Shown here piece after piece: positions 1-6,068 of a DNA stretch of 6,623 nt. Where the stretch lies: the NCBI GenBank assembly GCA_016296185.1, contig JAEDJT010000060.1, positions 1 to 6,623 of the forward strand. Reading direction: 5' to 3'. The notes beneath the pieces were generated by a model. The model saw only the letters and a program-made list of their open reading frames with translations. It made no database searches and was not told the DNA's origin. Within the stretch, counting starts at the first letter, position 1. Every line of letters begins with the position of its first letter. Source of the DNA: Bacilli bacterium. Its GTDB lineage: Bacteria; Bacillota_I; Bacilli_A; RF39; UBA660. Made by a program: the position numbers and the translations under genes.

Positions 1-366
1 GCAATAGCTAATACTAAAGCAGAATTCTCTGATGCTTTAGTTGAATTAGCAGAATTAAGAGAGTTTAAAGCTGAATATGATAAACAAGTTAAAATACAAC
101 AATTAAATTCAGAAATGGATGAAATAGTTGCTAATTTTAATGTAAATGAAGATAAAGTAAAAGAATTAAGAGAAAAAGTTTTAGAAGGTCAATACTCAAT
201 GGAAAAATTCGAGTTAGAATTATATAGAAACAATCAACCTATCAAAAACAATTTCTCTAAAGACGATAAAAAATCTACTTCACTTCCAATAGTGGATACA
301 GAAGAAAAAATGTCTGAAGTAGATTTATTATTTGCAAAATACGGTATACCAAAAAACAATAAATAA
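1..366 (+). CDS. Probable capsid scaffold protein, C-terminal part (5' end outside window)
   Basis: The reading frame is open from the first base of the window to TAA at 364-366, so the visible 121 residues are the C-terminus of a longer protein; the internal ATG at 115 is not needed as a start. The visible part is rich in Glu, Lys and Leu and looks alpha-helical and coiled-coil-like (about residues 5-80). A polar, probably disordered linker follows, and the protein ends in a short hydrophobic motif, DLLFAKYGI. A helical acidic protein directly upstream of the decoration and major capsid genes is the usual place and look of a phage scaffold, which forms the core of the procapsid and is later removed. 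A short C-terminal motif such as this often binds the capsid protein. A protease domain could lie in the missing N-terminal part; none is visible here. The role is inferred from position and composition. Confidence 0.55.
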   Translation, partial: AIANTKAEFSDALVELAELREFKAEYDKQVKIQQLNSEMDEIVANFNVNEDKVKELREKVLEGQYSMEKFELELYRNNQPIKNNFSKDDKKSTSLPIVDTEEKMSEVDLLFAKYGIPKNNK

Positions 367-373
367 TAAGGAA

Positions 374-379
374 AGGTGG
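374..379 (+). promoter_or_regulatory. Ribosome binding site deciding the start at 388
   Basis: AGGTGG, 8 bases before ATG 388. It contains the GTG at 376 that would otherwise be a candidate start, so it favours 388. Confidence 0.7.
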
Positions 380-387
380 AAATAAGA

Positions 388-864
388 ATGGCAAGAATAA
401 TGAATATGGACAGATGCGTTAATCCAAGACCTGTTACATTTATTAACTCTGTTGCTGGATTAGAAAGAGGTATATTACTTGAAATAACAGGAATGGCTAA
501 AAATAATACTTGGGGTGGAGGAGCAGATGATTTTGAAGCATATTCTGTTAAATTAGCTTCTGCTACTACTGCAAAAGGAGATTTAGTTATAAATACAACT
601 GTACCAAAACAATATGATGAAAGATTAGAAGAAAAAGATTTTGTTATGGCTGACAAAGCTATAGGTAGAGCACATTATATAACTACTGGTGATGAATATA
701 CAATAGCTAAAGATTTAGTTGCTAATGTAACTAAAGTAGGAGATGAAGTTGAATTAGCTGCAGATGGTAAATTAGCTAAAAAAAATACTGGTACTGCAAT
801 AGGTGAAGTTGTTAGAATATATAAATGGAATGGTCAAGATTCAGTAATGATAAGATTCTATTAA
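388..864 (+). CDS. Probable capsid decoration/accessory protein
   Basis: A 158-residue protein encoded between the scaffold-like gene and the major capsid gene, a common place for head decoration or cement proteins that bind the outside of the capsid lattice. The sequence is mostly short beta-strand-like stretches with many Gly, Thr and Val residues. It has no signal peptide or membrane segment. A YDERLEEKDF stretch at residues 76-85, followed by a GRAHYITTGDEY stretch at 93-104, resembles a pattern I remember from small proteins preceding the capsid gene in gut phages. The C-terminus (IGEVVRIYKW, 138-147, then VMIRFY) looks like a closing beta hairpin. I chose ATG 388 because AGGTGG at 374-379 lies 8 bases upstream. 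The in-frame GTG at 376 overlaps that ribosome binding site and would only add four residues. Decoration is an inference from context; a different head accessory role is possible. Confidence 0.6.
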   Translation: MARIMNMDRCVNPRPVTFINSVAGLERGILLEITGMAKNNTWGGGADDFEAYSVKLASATTAKGDLVINTTVPKQYDERLEEKDFVMADKAIGRAHYITTGDEYTIAKDLVANVTKVGDEVELAADGKLAKKNTGTAIGEVVRIYKWNGQDSVMIRFY

Positions 865-910
865 AATTTAAGAACAAGTCAATAATTAAAATAGTTTAAT
901 ATAATAAAAT

Positions 911-916
911 GGAGGT
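911..916 (+). promoter_or_regulatory. Ribosome binding site deciding the capsid gene start
   Basis: GGAGGT, a near-consensus Shine-Dalgarno, 7 bases before ATG 924. The in-frame ATG at 909 runs directly into this site and has no ribosome binding site of its own, so translation should start at 924. Confidence 0.8.
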
Positions 917-923
917 AAATAAA

Positions 924-1925
924 ATGGCAGAACTTAGTGTAAAAGATGTTGCTGTTGCTTTATACAATGGTAATATCCAAACTAAATTTGGTAGAAGCGA
1001 AGAAGAAGGAAACGAATTATTAAGAAAGGCTATATTAAAAACTGCTGGATGTGAAAATGGTTGGGATAAATATGTATTTGAACACAATAAACATTTAGTA
1101 TTCAAATTATTATCAGAAGTATTAGAAGAAGTTGTTGGAGAACAATTAATGCAACAATATGAAGCATGGGTTGACTATAGAAGTGTTGCTCTTGGTGACA
1201 CAATAGAATTCAAAGTTCCTAATAAAGATTTATTTGAAGTAGGAATGGTTGCAGATGGTACTGACAACTTAAGAAGACAAAGAATTTTACATGGAAAAGT
1301 TGCTATGCAATCTTTCCAATTAGGTGTAAAAATCTATGAAGAATATGTAATGTTTGTAATGGGTAAAATAGACTTTGTAGACATGATAAACAGAGTTGCT
1401 AAATCAGTTAACAACGCTTTAATGAGAATAGTTGTTAAAGGTATAGAACAAGCATACGTTCCTGTTGGAACTGAAAAATATGGATACGCTGGTACTTATT
1501 CAGATGATGAAGTATTAAGAGTTGCTAACAATGTTGAAGCTAAAACAGGATTAAAACCAGTTATATATGGTACAAAAGGTGCTTTAGCTAACTTAAGAAA
1601 ATCTTCTCAAGCATTATGGGCAGATGCAGATAAAAATGAATTCAGAGAAATGGGACATGTTGGTATGTTCAATGGATACCAAGTTGTTGAAATACCTAAC
1701 TTTATGGATGTTAATGACAACTTAGTATTAAAACAAGATGAATTATTTATAATACCTGAAGGAACTAAAATAATAAAATTAGTAAATGAAGGAAATGCAG
1801 AAGTATTTGAATCTACTGACCAACATGCTAGATTAGATAACCAAATAGAATACCAATTCATTCAAAGATTCCAATTAGGTGTTCTTAAATCTAATGTTTA
1901 TGGTGTAGTAATAATATCTCAATAA
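924..1925 (+). CDS. Major capsid protein, HK97 fold
   Basis: A 333-residue protein that would form the hexamers and pentamers of the icosahedral head. Length, position after the scaffold-like and decoration genes, and layout fit an HK97-fold capsid protein. It has a helical N-terminal arm (about 1-85), a beta-rich extended loop region near 86-135 (ALGDTIEFKVPNKD at 89-102), and a long helix at about 150-175 (FVDMINRVAKSVNNALMRIV). A peripheral-domain segment follows (KPVIYGTKGALANLRK, 211-226), then MFNGYQVVEIPN at 248-259, and a C-terminal part with IIPEGTKIIKL at 276-286 and a closing RFQLGVLKSNVYGVVI (315-330), the typical end of this fold. No cleavage site is obvious. About 10 of 22 Asn codons are AAC, versus 3 of 32 in the head closure gene, consistent with selection for high expression. 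Cys43 is the only cysteine. Confidence 0.85.
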   Translation: MAELSVKDVAVALYNGNIQTKFGRSEEEGNELLRKAILKTAGCENGWDKYVFEHNKHLVFKLLSEVLEEVVGEQLMQQYEAWVDYRSVALGDTIEFKVPNKDLFEVGMVADGTDNLRRQRILHGKVAMQSFQLGVKIYEEYVMFVMGKIDFVDMINRVAKSVNNALMRIVVKGIEQAYVPVGTEKYGYAGTYSDDEVLRVANNVEAKTGLKPVIYGTKGALANLRKSSQALWADADKNEFREMGHVGMFNGYQVVEIPNFMDVNDNLVLKQDELFIIPEGTKIIKLVNEGNAEVFESTDQHARLDNQIEYQFIQRFQLGVLKSNVYGVVIISQ

Positions 1926-1945
1926 ATTGATAAAAGCAATTGAAT

Positions 1946-1981
1946 AAGATGAGATAGTAAGTCATTCTATCTCGTCTTTTT
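1946..1981 (+). terminator. Intrinsic terminator after the capsid gene
   Basis: A 12-bp stem (1946-1957 with 1967-1978, one G-U pair) with a 9-base loop, ending in a run of T at 1977-1981. It starts 20 bases after the capsid stop codon. The T run is short and no promoter fits between it and the next gene, so it probably ends only part of the transcripts and lowers expression of downstream genes relative to the capsid gene. That effect is inferred. Confidence 0.75.
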
Positions 1982-2017
1982 AATATAAAAATAATTATAA
2001 GGGAGAGATGATATAGA

Positions 2018-2620
2018 ATGGCTGAAAATAAAGTAAATGAGGAAGTAAAAGAAGAAGTTAAAAAACCAACTACTAAAAGAGGTAGAAAATCACAACCTAA
2101 AAAGAAATCAAAAGCAGAATTAAGAAAAATATTAAAAGACGCAGAAGCAGTAGTTATAAATAACTTTGGAGTAAAAGTAAAATATGAAGATAACAATGGA
2201 TTTGAATTAGAATTATTATCATATGGAGATTCTGAGATAGTAGAAGTAGAAGAATTAAGAAAAATGCACGTTAGAAAAAAATCATACTTTAATAACTATT
2301 GGATATTAATAACAGAAGTTATATGTGATGATGAAAGTGTAACATTAGAAGATGTATACGAATATATAGGAATTTCTAAATTATATAAAGAATTTGCAAA
2401 TCCAGACAATGAGTTCTTTACAGATTTATTATTAGATACTTCATTAGATGAGTTTGAGAAAATATTAGATAATATGAATAAAGAATTAGTACTTCAATTA
2501 TTCCTAAGAGCTACTGAACTTTATCAAGAGAAAGAATTAAATGATTTCTTTAAAATAAGAGCAATAGAAAATAAAGTTGGAAGACCTGAAGTATTCCAAG
2601 ATATAAAAATTGAAGATTAG
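2018..2620 (+). CDS. Phage structural-module protein of unknown function with a basic N-terminal tail
   Basis: A 200-residue protein that I cannot assign to a named family. Residues 1-40 are low-complexity and highly charged: an acidic KEEVKEEV-like stretch is followed by a strongly basic stretch around residues 16-34 (TTKRGRKSQPKKKSK), which looks disordered and able to bind nucleic acid. The rest is a compact domain. It has a beta-rich part at about 45-75 (VVINNFGVKVKYEDNNGFEL, then LLSYGDSEIVEVEEL), a basic helix with RKKSYFNNYW near 87-96, and a helical C-terminal half (about 105-190). The pattern of FG.K..Y, a central .EFEEL-like segment, RK..F...W and a C-terminal helix is one I recall from proteins encoded just after capsid genes in gut phages, again without known function. 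It starts at ATG 2018, with GGGAGAG at 2001-2007 about 10 bases upstream. The next gene follows within 12 bases. A minor head protein or DNA-contacting head factor is possible. Confidence 0.7.
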   Translation: MAENKVNEEVKEEVKKPTTKRGRKSQPKKKSKAELRKILKDAEAVVINNFGVKVKYEDNNGFELELLSYGDSEIVEVEELRKMHVRKKSYFNNYWILITEVICDDESVTLEDVYEYIGISKLYKEFANPDNEFFTDLLLDTSLDEFEKILDNMNKELVLQLFLRATELYQEKELNDFFKIRAIENKVGRPEVFQDIKIED

Positions 2621-2632
2621 GAGGTGTAGCCT

Positions 2633-3067
2633 ATGGGAACTCCTCTTGATGAAATATTTGACAGATTTTATTCTTTAATAAAAGATACAGACCTAGCTAA
2701 GTTAGATGATGAAGATTTATATAAACTTACAAAAGTTTATTATGAAATGGCTGCAACAAGATTTAAAGAGTGTAAAAATAATCTTGAATTAGTTCAAGAC
2801 GAAGAAGGTAATTATTATACTGTTGATAAACTTACAATAGAAGAACAAAATATAATAGCACAAGGTATGATACTCTATTGGATAGAATCCAAAACTAATT
2901 ATAATAAACTTATGAAAAATCAAATTAATACAAAAGATTATAACCAATTATCAAATGCCAACGTGTTACTTAGATTAAATGAATTATTAGACTACTATCG
3001 TAAAAATTTCCTACGCCAAAGAAAAGCATATAGTAGAAGAATGGATGATTTTAATGGATGGGGATAA
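2633..3067 (+). CDS. Head-tail connector (adaptor) protein
   Basis: A 144-residue, almost entirely helical protein, the right size and position for the adaptor ring that sits under the portal (the SPP1 gp15, HK97 gp6 class). Predicted helices lie around residues 4-18, 24-50, 68-95 and 104-133. The central motif LTIEEQNIIAQGMILYWIESK (67-87), followed by NYNKLMKNQ and KDYNQLSNANVLLRL (101-115), matches a pattern I remember from connector proteins of gut phages: EEQ..., a GM...W helix, then a K-D-Y...S-AN-L helix. It starts at ATG 2633. The ribosome binding site GGAGGTG at 2620-2626 begins on the last base of the preceding stop codon, so the two genes are probably translationally linked. The start of the following gene lies one base past this stop, which suggests coupled translation of two neck components. 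Assignment rests on motif memory and gene order. Confidence 0.65.
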   Translation: MGTPLDEIFDRFYSLIKDTDLAKLDDEDLYKLTKVYYEMAATRFKECKNNLELVQDEEGNYYTVDKLTIEEQNIIAQGMILYWIESKTNYNKLMKNQINTKDYNQLSNANVLLRLNELLDYYRKNFLRQRKAYSRRMDDFNGWG

Positions 3068-3068
3068 A

Positions 3069-4031
3069 ATGAATAATGAAGTTATAAATCGTCATAAGAG
3101 AAGATGGTATGAAGGAGAAACAGATTCAGAAAGTAGTCTTAATCAAGCGATAGAAAATTTTAATGAATTATTAGATAATAAAATGTCACCAAGTGTTCAT
3201 ACAATTGAATACACTAAACCATTTGAATATGATACTAGTATTAGATTTAAAGAAAACATCTTGGTGTCAGATATATCAAGACAAGAACAAATAAAAGACC
3301 AAAAGTTGCTTCACGTGAAACTAAATAGCAACATTACTAGTGGTAGTTATATCTGGTGGAATAATTATCCATGGTTAGTATCTAATGAAGATTCAAATGC
3401 AGTTCAAGACCATAAAACTTATACTATAATTAAATGTGGTGTTGTAATTAATTATATGTATGATGGAACTATGTATAGTTATCCAATAGTAATAAGTAAC
3501 TTAACATTATATGCAGATGGTTCAAAAGAATTAGTTAATTTAACTTTATCATCTGCAAAATATAGTATACAAATATCTGAAAATGACGTAACTAATATGA
3601 TGGATAATAATACTAGATTTGCAATAAGAGGTAGAATATTTGAAATATCATTAGTTGACGATTTCACTTCTGATAATATTAGAACGTTTACAGTATGCGA
3701 ATCTGTTGCTAATTCATTAGATGATTTAGATAATGATATAGCTTGGAATGAAGATTCGGATATAGAAGATGTTGTAAATCCTTATTTAACTATAACAGGT
3801 AATGATGTAATACTTATAGGTGATACAACTGAATATACATCACCTAATGCTATGGAATGGGTATTGGAGAAAAATGATGCTCTTTCAATTGTGTTAAGTG
3901 AAAATGGTAGATGTAAAGTTAAATGTAAGGCTAATAGTGAATATATAGGAATGGAAGTTAAATTAAAGGCTTATAATGGTTTTGGAATATTTATAGATGA
4001 AAAAATTATACGTGTAGGAGGTTTATTCTAA
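3069..4031 (+). CDS. Head closure-like neck protein with C-terminal Ig-like domain
   Basis: A 320-residue protein. The N-terminal part has RHKRRWYEGE (8-17) and a beta-rich domain with LLHVKLNSNITSGSYIWWNN (80-99) and PWLVSNED (101-108). These fit a family I recall after connector genes in gut phages, thought to act as head closure (stopper) proteins between adaptor ring and tail. A second beta-rich region spans about 115-215, and an acidic linker DDLDNDIAWNEDSDIEDV lies near 219-236. The last 83 residues (238-320) look like a bacterial Ig-like (BIG2-type) domain: LTITGNDVILIGDTTEY, a central EWVLE strand, CKVKCKANSEYIGMEVKLKA, and a final strand. I chose ATG 3069, one base after the upstream stop, with GGGG at 3060-3063. 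In-frame ATGs at 3045 and 3054 would overlap the previous gene and are less likely. Ribosome entry is probably coupled. Confidence 0.65.
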   Translation: MNNEVINRHKRRWYEGETDSESSLNQAIENFNELLDNKMSPSVHTIEYTKPFEYDTSIRFKENILVSDISRQEQIKDQKLLHVKLNSNITSGSYIWWNNYPWLVSNEDSNAVQDHKTYTIIKCGVVINYMYDGTMYSYPIVISNLTLYADGSKELVNLTLSSAKYSIQISENDVTNMMDNNTRFAIRGRIFEISLVDDFTSDNIRTFTVCESVANSLDDLDNDIAWNEDSDIEDVVNPYLTITGNDVILIGDTTEYTSPNAMEWVLEKNDALSIVLSENGRCKVKCKANSEYIGMEVKLKAYNGFGIFIDEKIIRVGGLF

Positions 4032-4555
4032 TGGCAGAAGTATATGGACTACCCAACAGAGTTATAGCCGAAATAGGTGCTAAAATATTAGAATCTCCTG
4101 AATTATTAAACTATATTTATTATACAGGAAAAGAATATGAGAATACAGATTTATTTACATTAGAACCACCTTCTGCTAATGACTTAGTTGATAAGTATAT
4201 ATTTATAGGAAGAAGGATACCTAATATTATGAAACAAGTTGGTGCATTTTTAGATATAAGAGTAAATAGATATCAACCTAGACTTAGTCAAAAGAGTGCT
4301 AGAACAATAAAATATGTAGAAGTAGATATTGATATTCTATGTCATGTTGATTGCCAACGTACTTTAAGAGGTACTAGAGATATTACAATTGTAACTTTAT
4401 TACAAGAAATACTTGAAAATGCAGATTTAACAGGAATAGCTACTAATGCAGAAATAACAACTGTAACTGAAATATTAGGTTTGGATTCAAATTATTGTGG
4501 ATATCAATTGAAAGTAAGCATAGACGGATATAATCAAGGAACATATAAAAAATAA
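4031..4555 (+). CDS. Tail terminator/completion-like protein
   Basis: A 174-residue protein placed third after the capsid block, following the connector and head closure genes, as expected for the protein that caps the head-proximal end of the tail (the lambda gpU, SPP1 gp17 class). It has an N-terminal helix with SPELLNYIYYT (22-32), DLVDKYIF (51-58) and RRIPNIMKQVGAFLDIRVNR (61-80). A core of strands and a helix follows: VEVDIDILCHVDCQRTLRG (96-114) and TRDITIVTLLQEIL (115-128). It ends in a beta-strand, YCGYQLKVSIDGY (156-168). This alpha/beta pattern fits the tail terminator fold. The CHVDC motif (104-108) could be structural or metal-binding, but I see no proof. The start ATG overlaps the previous stop by one base (TAATG), with AGGAGGT at 4016-4022 eight bases upstream, so translation is coupled. 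Confidence 0.65.
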   Translation: MAEVYGLPNRVIAEIGAKILESPELLNYIYYTGKEYENTDLFTLEPPSANDLVDKYIFIGRRIPNIMKQVGAFLDIRVNRYQPRLSQKSARTIKYVEVDIDILCHVDCQRTLRGTRDITIVTLLQEILENADLTGIATNAEITTVTEILGLDSNYCGYQLKVSIDGYNQGTYKK

Positions 4556-4575
4556 AAATAAGGGAGGGTATATAT

Positions 4576-5313
4576 ATGGAATTAATTAATAGAAAATCAT
4601 TATTGTTCGCTCAATCAATTAATATTCCAAATTTCGGCACAGTATACCCACCAAAATTACGTGATTTTTTAGAATTTGATTATGGTAAATTTAAAAGTTC
4701 TTTTAGTGTTAGAAAAGAACTTTTTATAGATAATACTAATGGTGATTATGATAAAATAAAAGATTTTGATGTTCTTATATTTTCCAATATGATTGAAAGT
4801 TTAATACAATCCTTAAAACTATTATATAAAACCGATAATGTAAAACTTGAAACTCCTAAAAAAGATGATATAGATTCAATACAAATATCTATTGAATCCA
4901 ATGATAATATATATTATATCAATAGAAACAATTATACTGAGTTTGCAGATATGGTATTAATTATATTACATGAAGGTAATAATATAGCAGATGAAAAGGT
5001 TAAAAAAGAATTAACAGAAATAGAACTAAAAATGGAAAGAAAGAAAAGAGAATTTGAAAGAAAAAAAAGATTAAGAGAAATAGAACAGAATAAGGATAAA
5101 GACCAAATAGGTATATTTGATTTAGCTAATTACTTAATTCATATGGATAGTAAATACACTTATGATAACGTATTAGACTTAACTATCTATCAATTAATAA
5201 ATAGTTATCAAATATATCATCAAAAAGAAAATTATGATTTATTCGTAAAATATAAAACTAATGGTAACTTTAAAATCGAAGATGAGTTAAAACATTGGTT
5301 TTTCAATAAGTAG
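4576..5313 (+). CDS. Unrecognised phage tail-region protein with charged coiled coil
   Basis: A 245-residue protein that I cannot name. The N-terminus has a pattern around residues 18-38 (PNFGTVYPPKLRDFLEFDYGK) that I recall from uncharacterised proteins in Firmicutes phages. A hydrophobic-acidic middle part follows (about 60-135, with FADMVLIILHE at 123-133), then a strongly charged helix at about 140-175 (KKELTEIELKMERKKREFER) that looks like a coiled coil. The C-terminal part has DLTIYQLINSYQIYHQKENYD (201-221) and ends KHWFFNK. No signal peptide or membrane segment is seen. It lies between the tail terminator-like and tail tube genes, where a tail assembly factor could be encoded, so an assembly chaperone is one possibility; a minor structural role is another. 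Start ATG 4576 has a good site, GGAGGG at 4563-4568, seven bases upstream. A terminator hairpin begins at its stop codon. Codon use is strongly AT-biased and lacks the C-ending preference of the capsid gene. Confidence 0.7.
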   Translation: MELINRKSLLFAQSINIPNFGTVYPPKLRDFLEFDYGKFKSSFSVRKELFIDNTNGDYDKIKDFDVLIFSNMIESLIQSLKLLYKTDNVKLETPKKDDIDSIQISIESNDNIYYINRNNYTEFADMVLIILHEGNNIADEKVKKELTEIELKMERKKREFERKKRLREIEQNKDKDQIGIFDLANYLIHMDSKYTYDNVLDLTIYQLINSYQIYHQKENYDLFVKYKTNGNFKIEDELKHWFFNK

Positions 5314-5336
5314 CACTCACTTATGTGAGTGTTTTT
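5313..5336 (+). terminator. Intrinsic terminator between the 4576 gene and the tail tube gene
   Basis: A perfect 7-bp stem CACTCAC/GTGAGTG (5314-5320 with 5325-5331) and loop TTAT, followed by five T at 5332-5336. It begins at the last base of the upstream stop codon. It is compact and well formed. The tail tube gene starts 37 bases later with no clear promoter between, so readthrough must supply it unless a promoter lies inside the upstream gene. Confidence 0.75.
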
Positions 5337-5373
5337 ATATTAAAAAAATTAAAAAGGAATAGGTGATTACAAA

Positions 5374-5928
5374 ATGGCTCAAAAATACGCATTTAAAGAT
5401 TGTGTTGATTTAAAATTATATCCTGCTGGAACTAATGTTGATACATTACCAGAAGTAGACCCAGAAGGAACAATAGTAATAGACTATTTAAATAGTTCTC
5501 AATTAACTCTAGATATGGAATCTGAAGCAGCTAGAATTAAAGGTAATGACGCTATATTATTCAACGGTAACAGAACTGGGGAATTCACAATGAGTGCTGA
5601 GTGTGTTGAAATGGAATACTTAGCTTTCTTATTTGGTGGTACTTTAAATAGTGAAAAAACTGCTGTAACAATTAGTGGAGATGCACCTACTGCTTCATAT
5701 GTATTAGTTGGTACATTTAAAGGTAAAAAACAAACAGACAACAAAGACCAAATATTCGATATAATATTATACAACGTTGTTGTTCAACCAACTGTTGATA
5801 TGACATTAGATGCAACTTCAATAGGTTCATTTGACTTAACATTCAAAGTATTACAAGATTCTAAGAAAAGAATAGCTAAAATAGCTTTACATGGAGAAGC
5901 ATCAACTTCAGCATTAAAAGAAGATTAA
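5374..5928 (+). CDS. Tail tube (major tail) protein
   Basis: A 184-residue beta-rich protein of the size and position expected for the subunit that stacks as rings to form the tail tube. Near the N-terminus is VDLKLYPAGT (11-20). A loop-and-strand region follows, with AARIKGNDAILFNGNRTGEF (52-71) and TMSAECVEMEYLAFLFGG (72-89), a pattern I recall from tail tube proteins (KG...I.F.G.R.G...T.S.E...L..LFGG). The C-terminal half alternates strands: DIILYNVVVQPTVDMTL (129-145), SFDLTFKVLQD (152-162) and KRIAKIALHGE (165-175). There is no collagen-like or Ig-like appendage. It starts at ATG 5374 with AGGTGA at 5361-5366, seven bases upstream. About half of its 8 Asn codons are AAC, like the capsid gene, consistent with an abundant protein. 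It sits between two terminators (5313-5336 and 5936-5972), which may shape its level. No sheath gene lies upstream, which favours a non-contractile tail. Confidence 0.75.
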   Translation: MAQKYAFKDCVDLKLYPAGTNVDTLPEVDPEGTIVIDYLNSSQLTLDMESEAARIKGNDAILFNGNRTGEFTMSAECVEMEYLAFLFGGTLNSEKTAVTISGDAPTASYVLVGTFKGKKQTDNKDQIFDIILYNVVVQPTVDMTLDATSIGSFDLTFKVLQDSKKRIAKIALHGEASTSALKED

Positions 5929-5935
5929 TAAAAAG

Positions 5936-5972
5936 GAGGTAGGGTGGAAACGCTCTACCTCAATTTTTTTTT
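5936..5972 (+). terminator. Strong intrinsic terminator with GAAA tetraloop
   Basis: An 11-bp stem (5936-5946 with 5951-5961, two wobble pairs) closed by a GAAA tetraloop at 5947-5950, a stable GNRA-type cap. Two A are followed by nine T at 5964-5972. It begins 7 bases after the tail tube stop codon. It is the strongest terminator in the window, so most transcripts probably end here and the genes downstream need their own promoter or readthrough. Confidence 0.9.
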
Positions 5973-5979
5973 AGAAATT

Positions 5980-6007
5980 TTTACATATAAAAAGAGTATA
6001 ATATATA
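5980..6007 (+). promoter_or_regulatory. Possible promoter for the 6069 gene
   Basis: TTTACA at 5980-5985 and TATATA at 6002-6007 with a 16-base spacer, directly after a strong terminator and 60 bases before the next gene. TATAAT at 5997-6002 is a better -10 match, but no good -35 box lies at the right distance from it. In DNA this AT-rich such matches arise by chance; the location after a terminator is the main support. Confidence 0.3.
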
Positions 6008-6009
6008 GA

Positions 6010-6031
6010 TAGGACTATTAATTTAGTCCTA
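6010..6031 (+). repeat. Inverted repeat in the leader of the 6069 gene
   Basis: An 8-bp perfect inverted repeat TAGGACTA/TAGTCCTA (6010-6017 with 6024-6031) around a 6-base TTAATT spacer. It has no T run, so it is not a terminator. It lies at or just after the start site of the possible promoter at 5980-6007. It could be an operator or an RNA hairpin in the leader. It stands out because the surrounding bases are nearly all A and T. Confidence 0.5.
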
Positions 6032-6068
6032 ATCGCAAATAAATAATTTAAATAAAGGAGAGATAATT

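Noticed and set aside
376..387. GTG start four codons upstream of the decoration gene start
   Set aside because: It overlaps the ribosome binding site of ATG 388 and has no site of its own at a useful distance.
234..656. Minus-strand reading frame of 140 codons opposite the scaffold and decoration genes
   Set aside because: It spans two well-supported plus-strand genes and has no ribosome binding site of its own. The other minus-strand frames (within 896-1105, 1607-1861, 1891-2196, 3479-3667 and 5499-5774) are rejected for the same kind of reason.
900..905. TATAAT hexamer before the capsid gene
   Set aside because: A transcript started from it would begin inside or after the ribosome binding site, so it cannot serve the capsid gene.
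909..923. ATG start five codons upstream of the capsid gene start
   Set aside because: It runs directly into the Shine-Dalgarno GGAGGT (911-916), which is well spaced for ATG 924.
3045..3068. Longer start for the head closure gene, overlapping the connector gene
   Set aside because: ATG 3069, one base after the connector stop, fits coupled translation better. The longer form adds only eight residues from the overlap and cannot be fully excluded.
5944..6012. 22-codon reading frame starting at GTG 5944 with GGAGG just upstream
   Set aside because: It lies within the terminator stem and T run. The spacing to the GGAGG is only 4 bases and the encoded peptide looks like translated terminator and promoter sequence.
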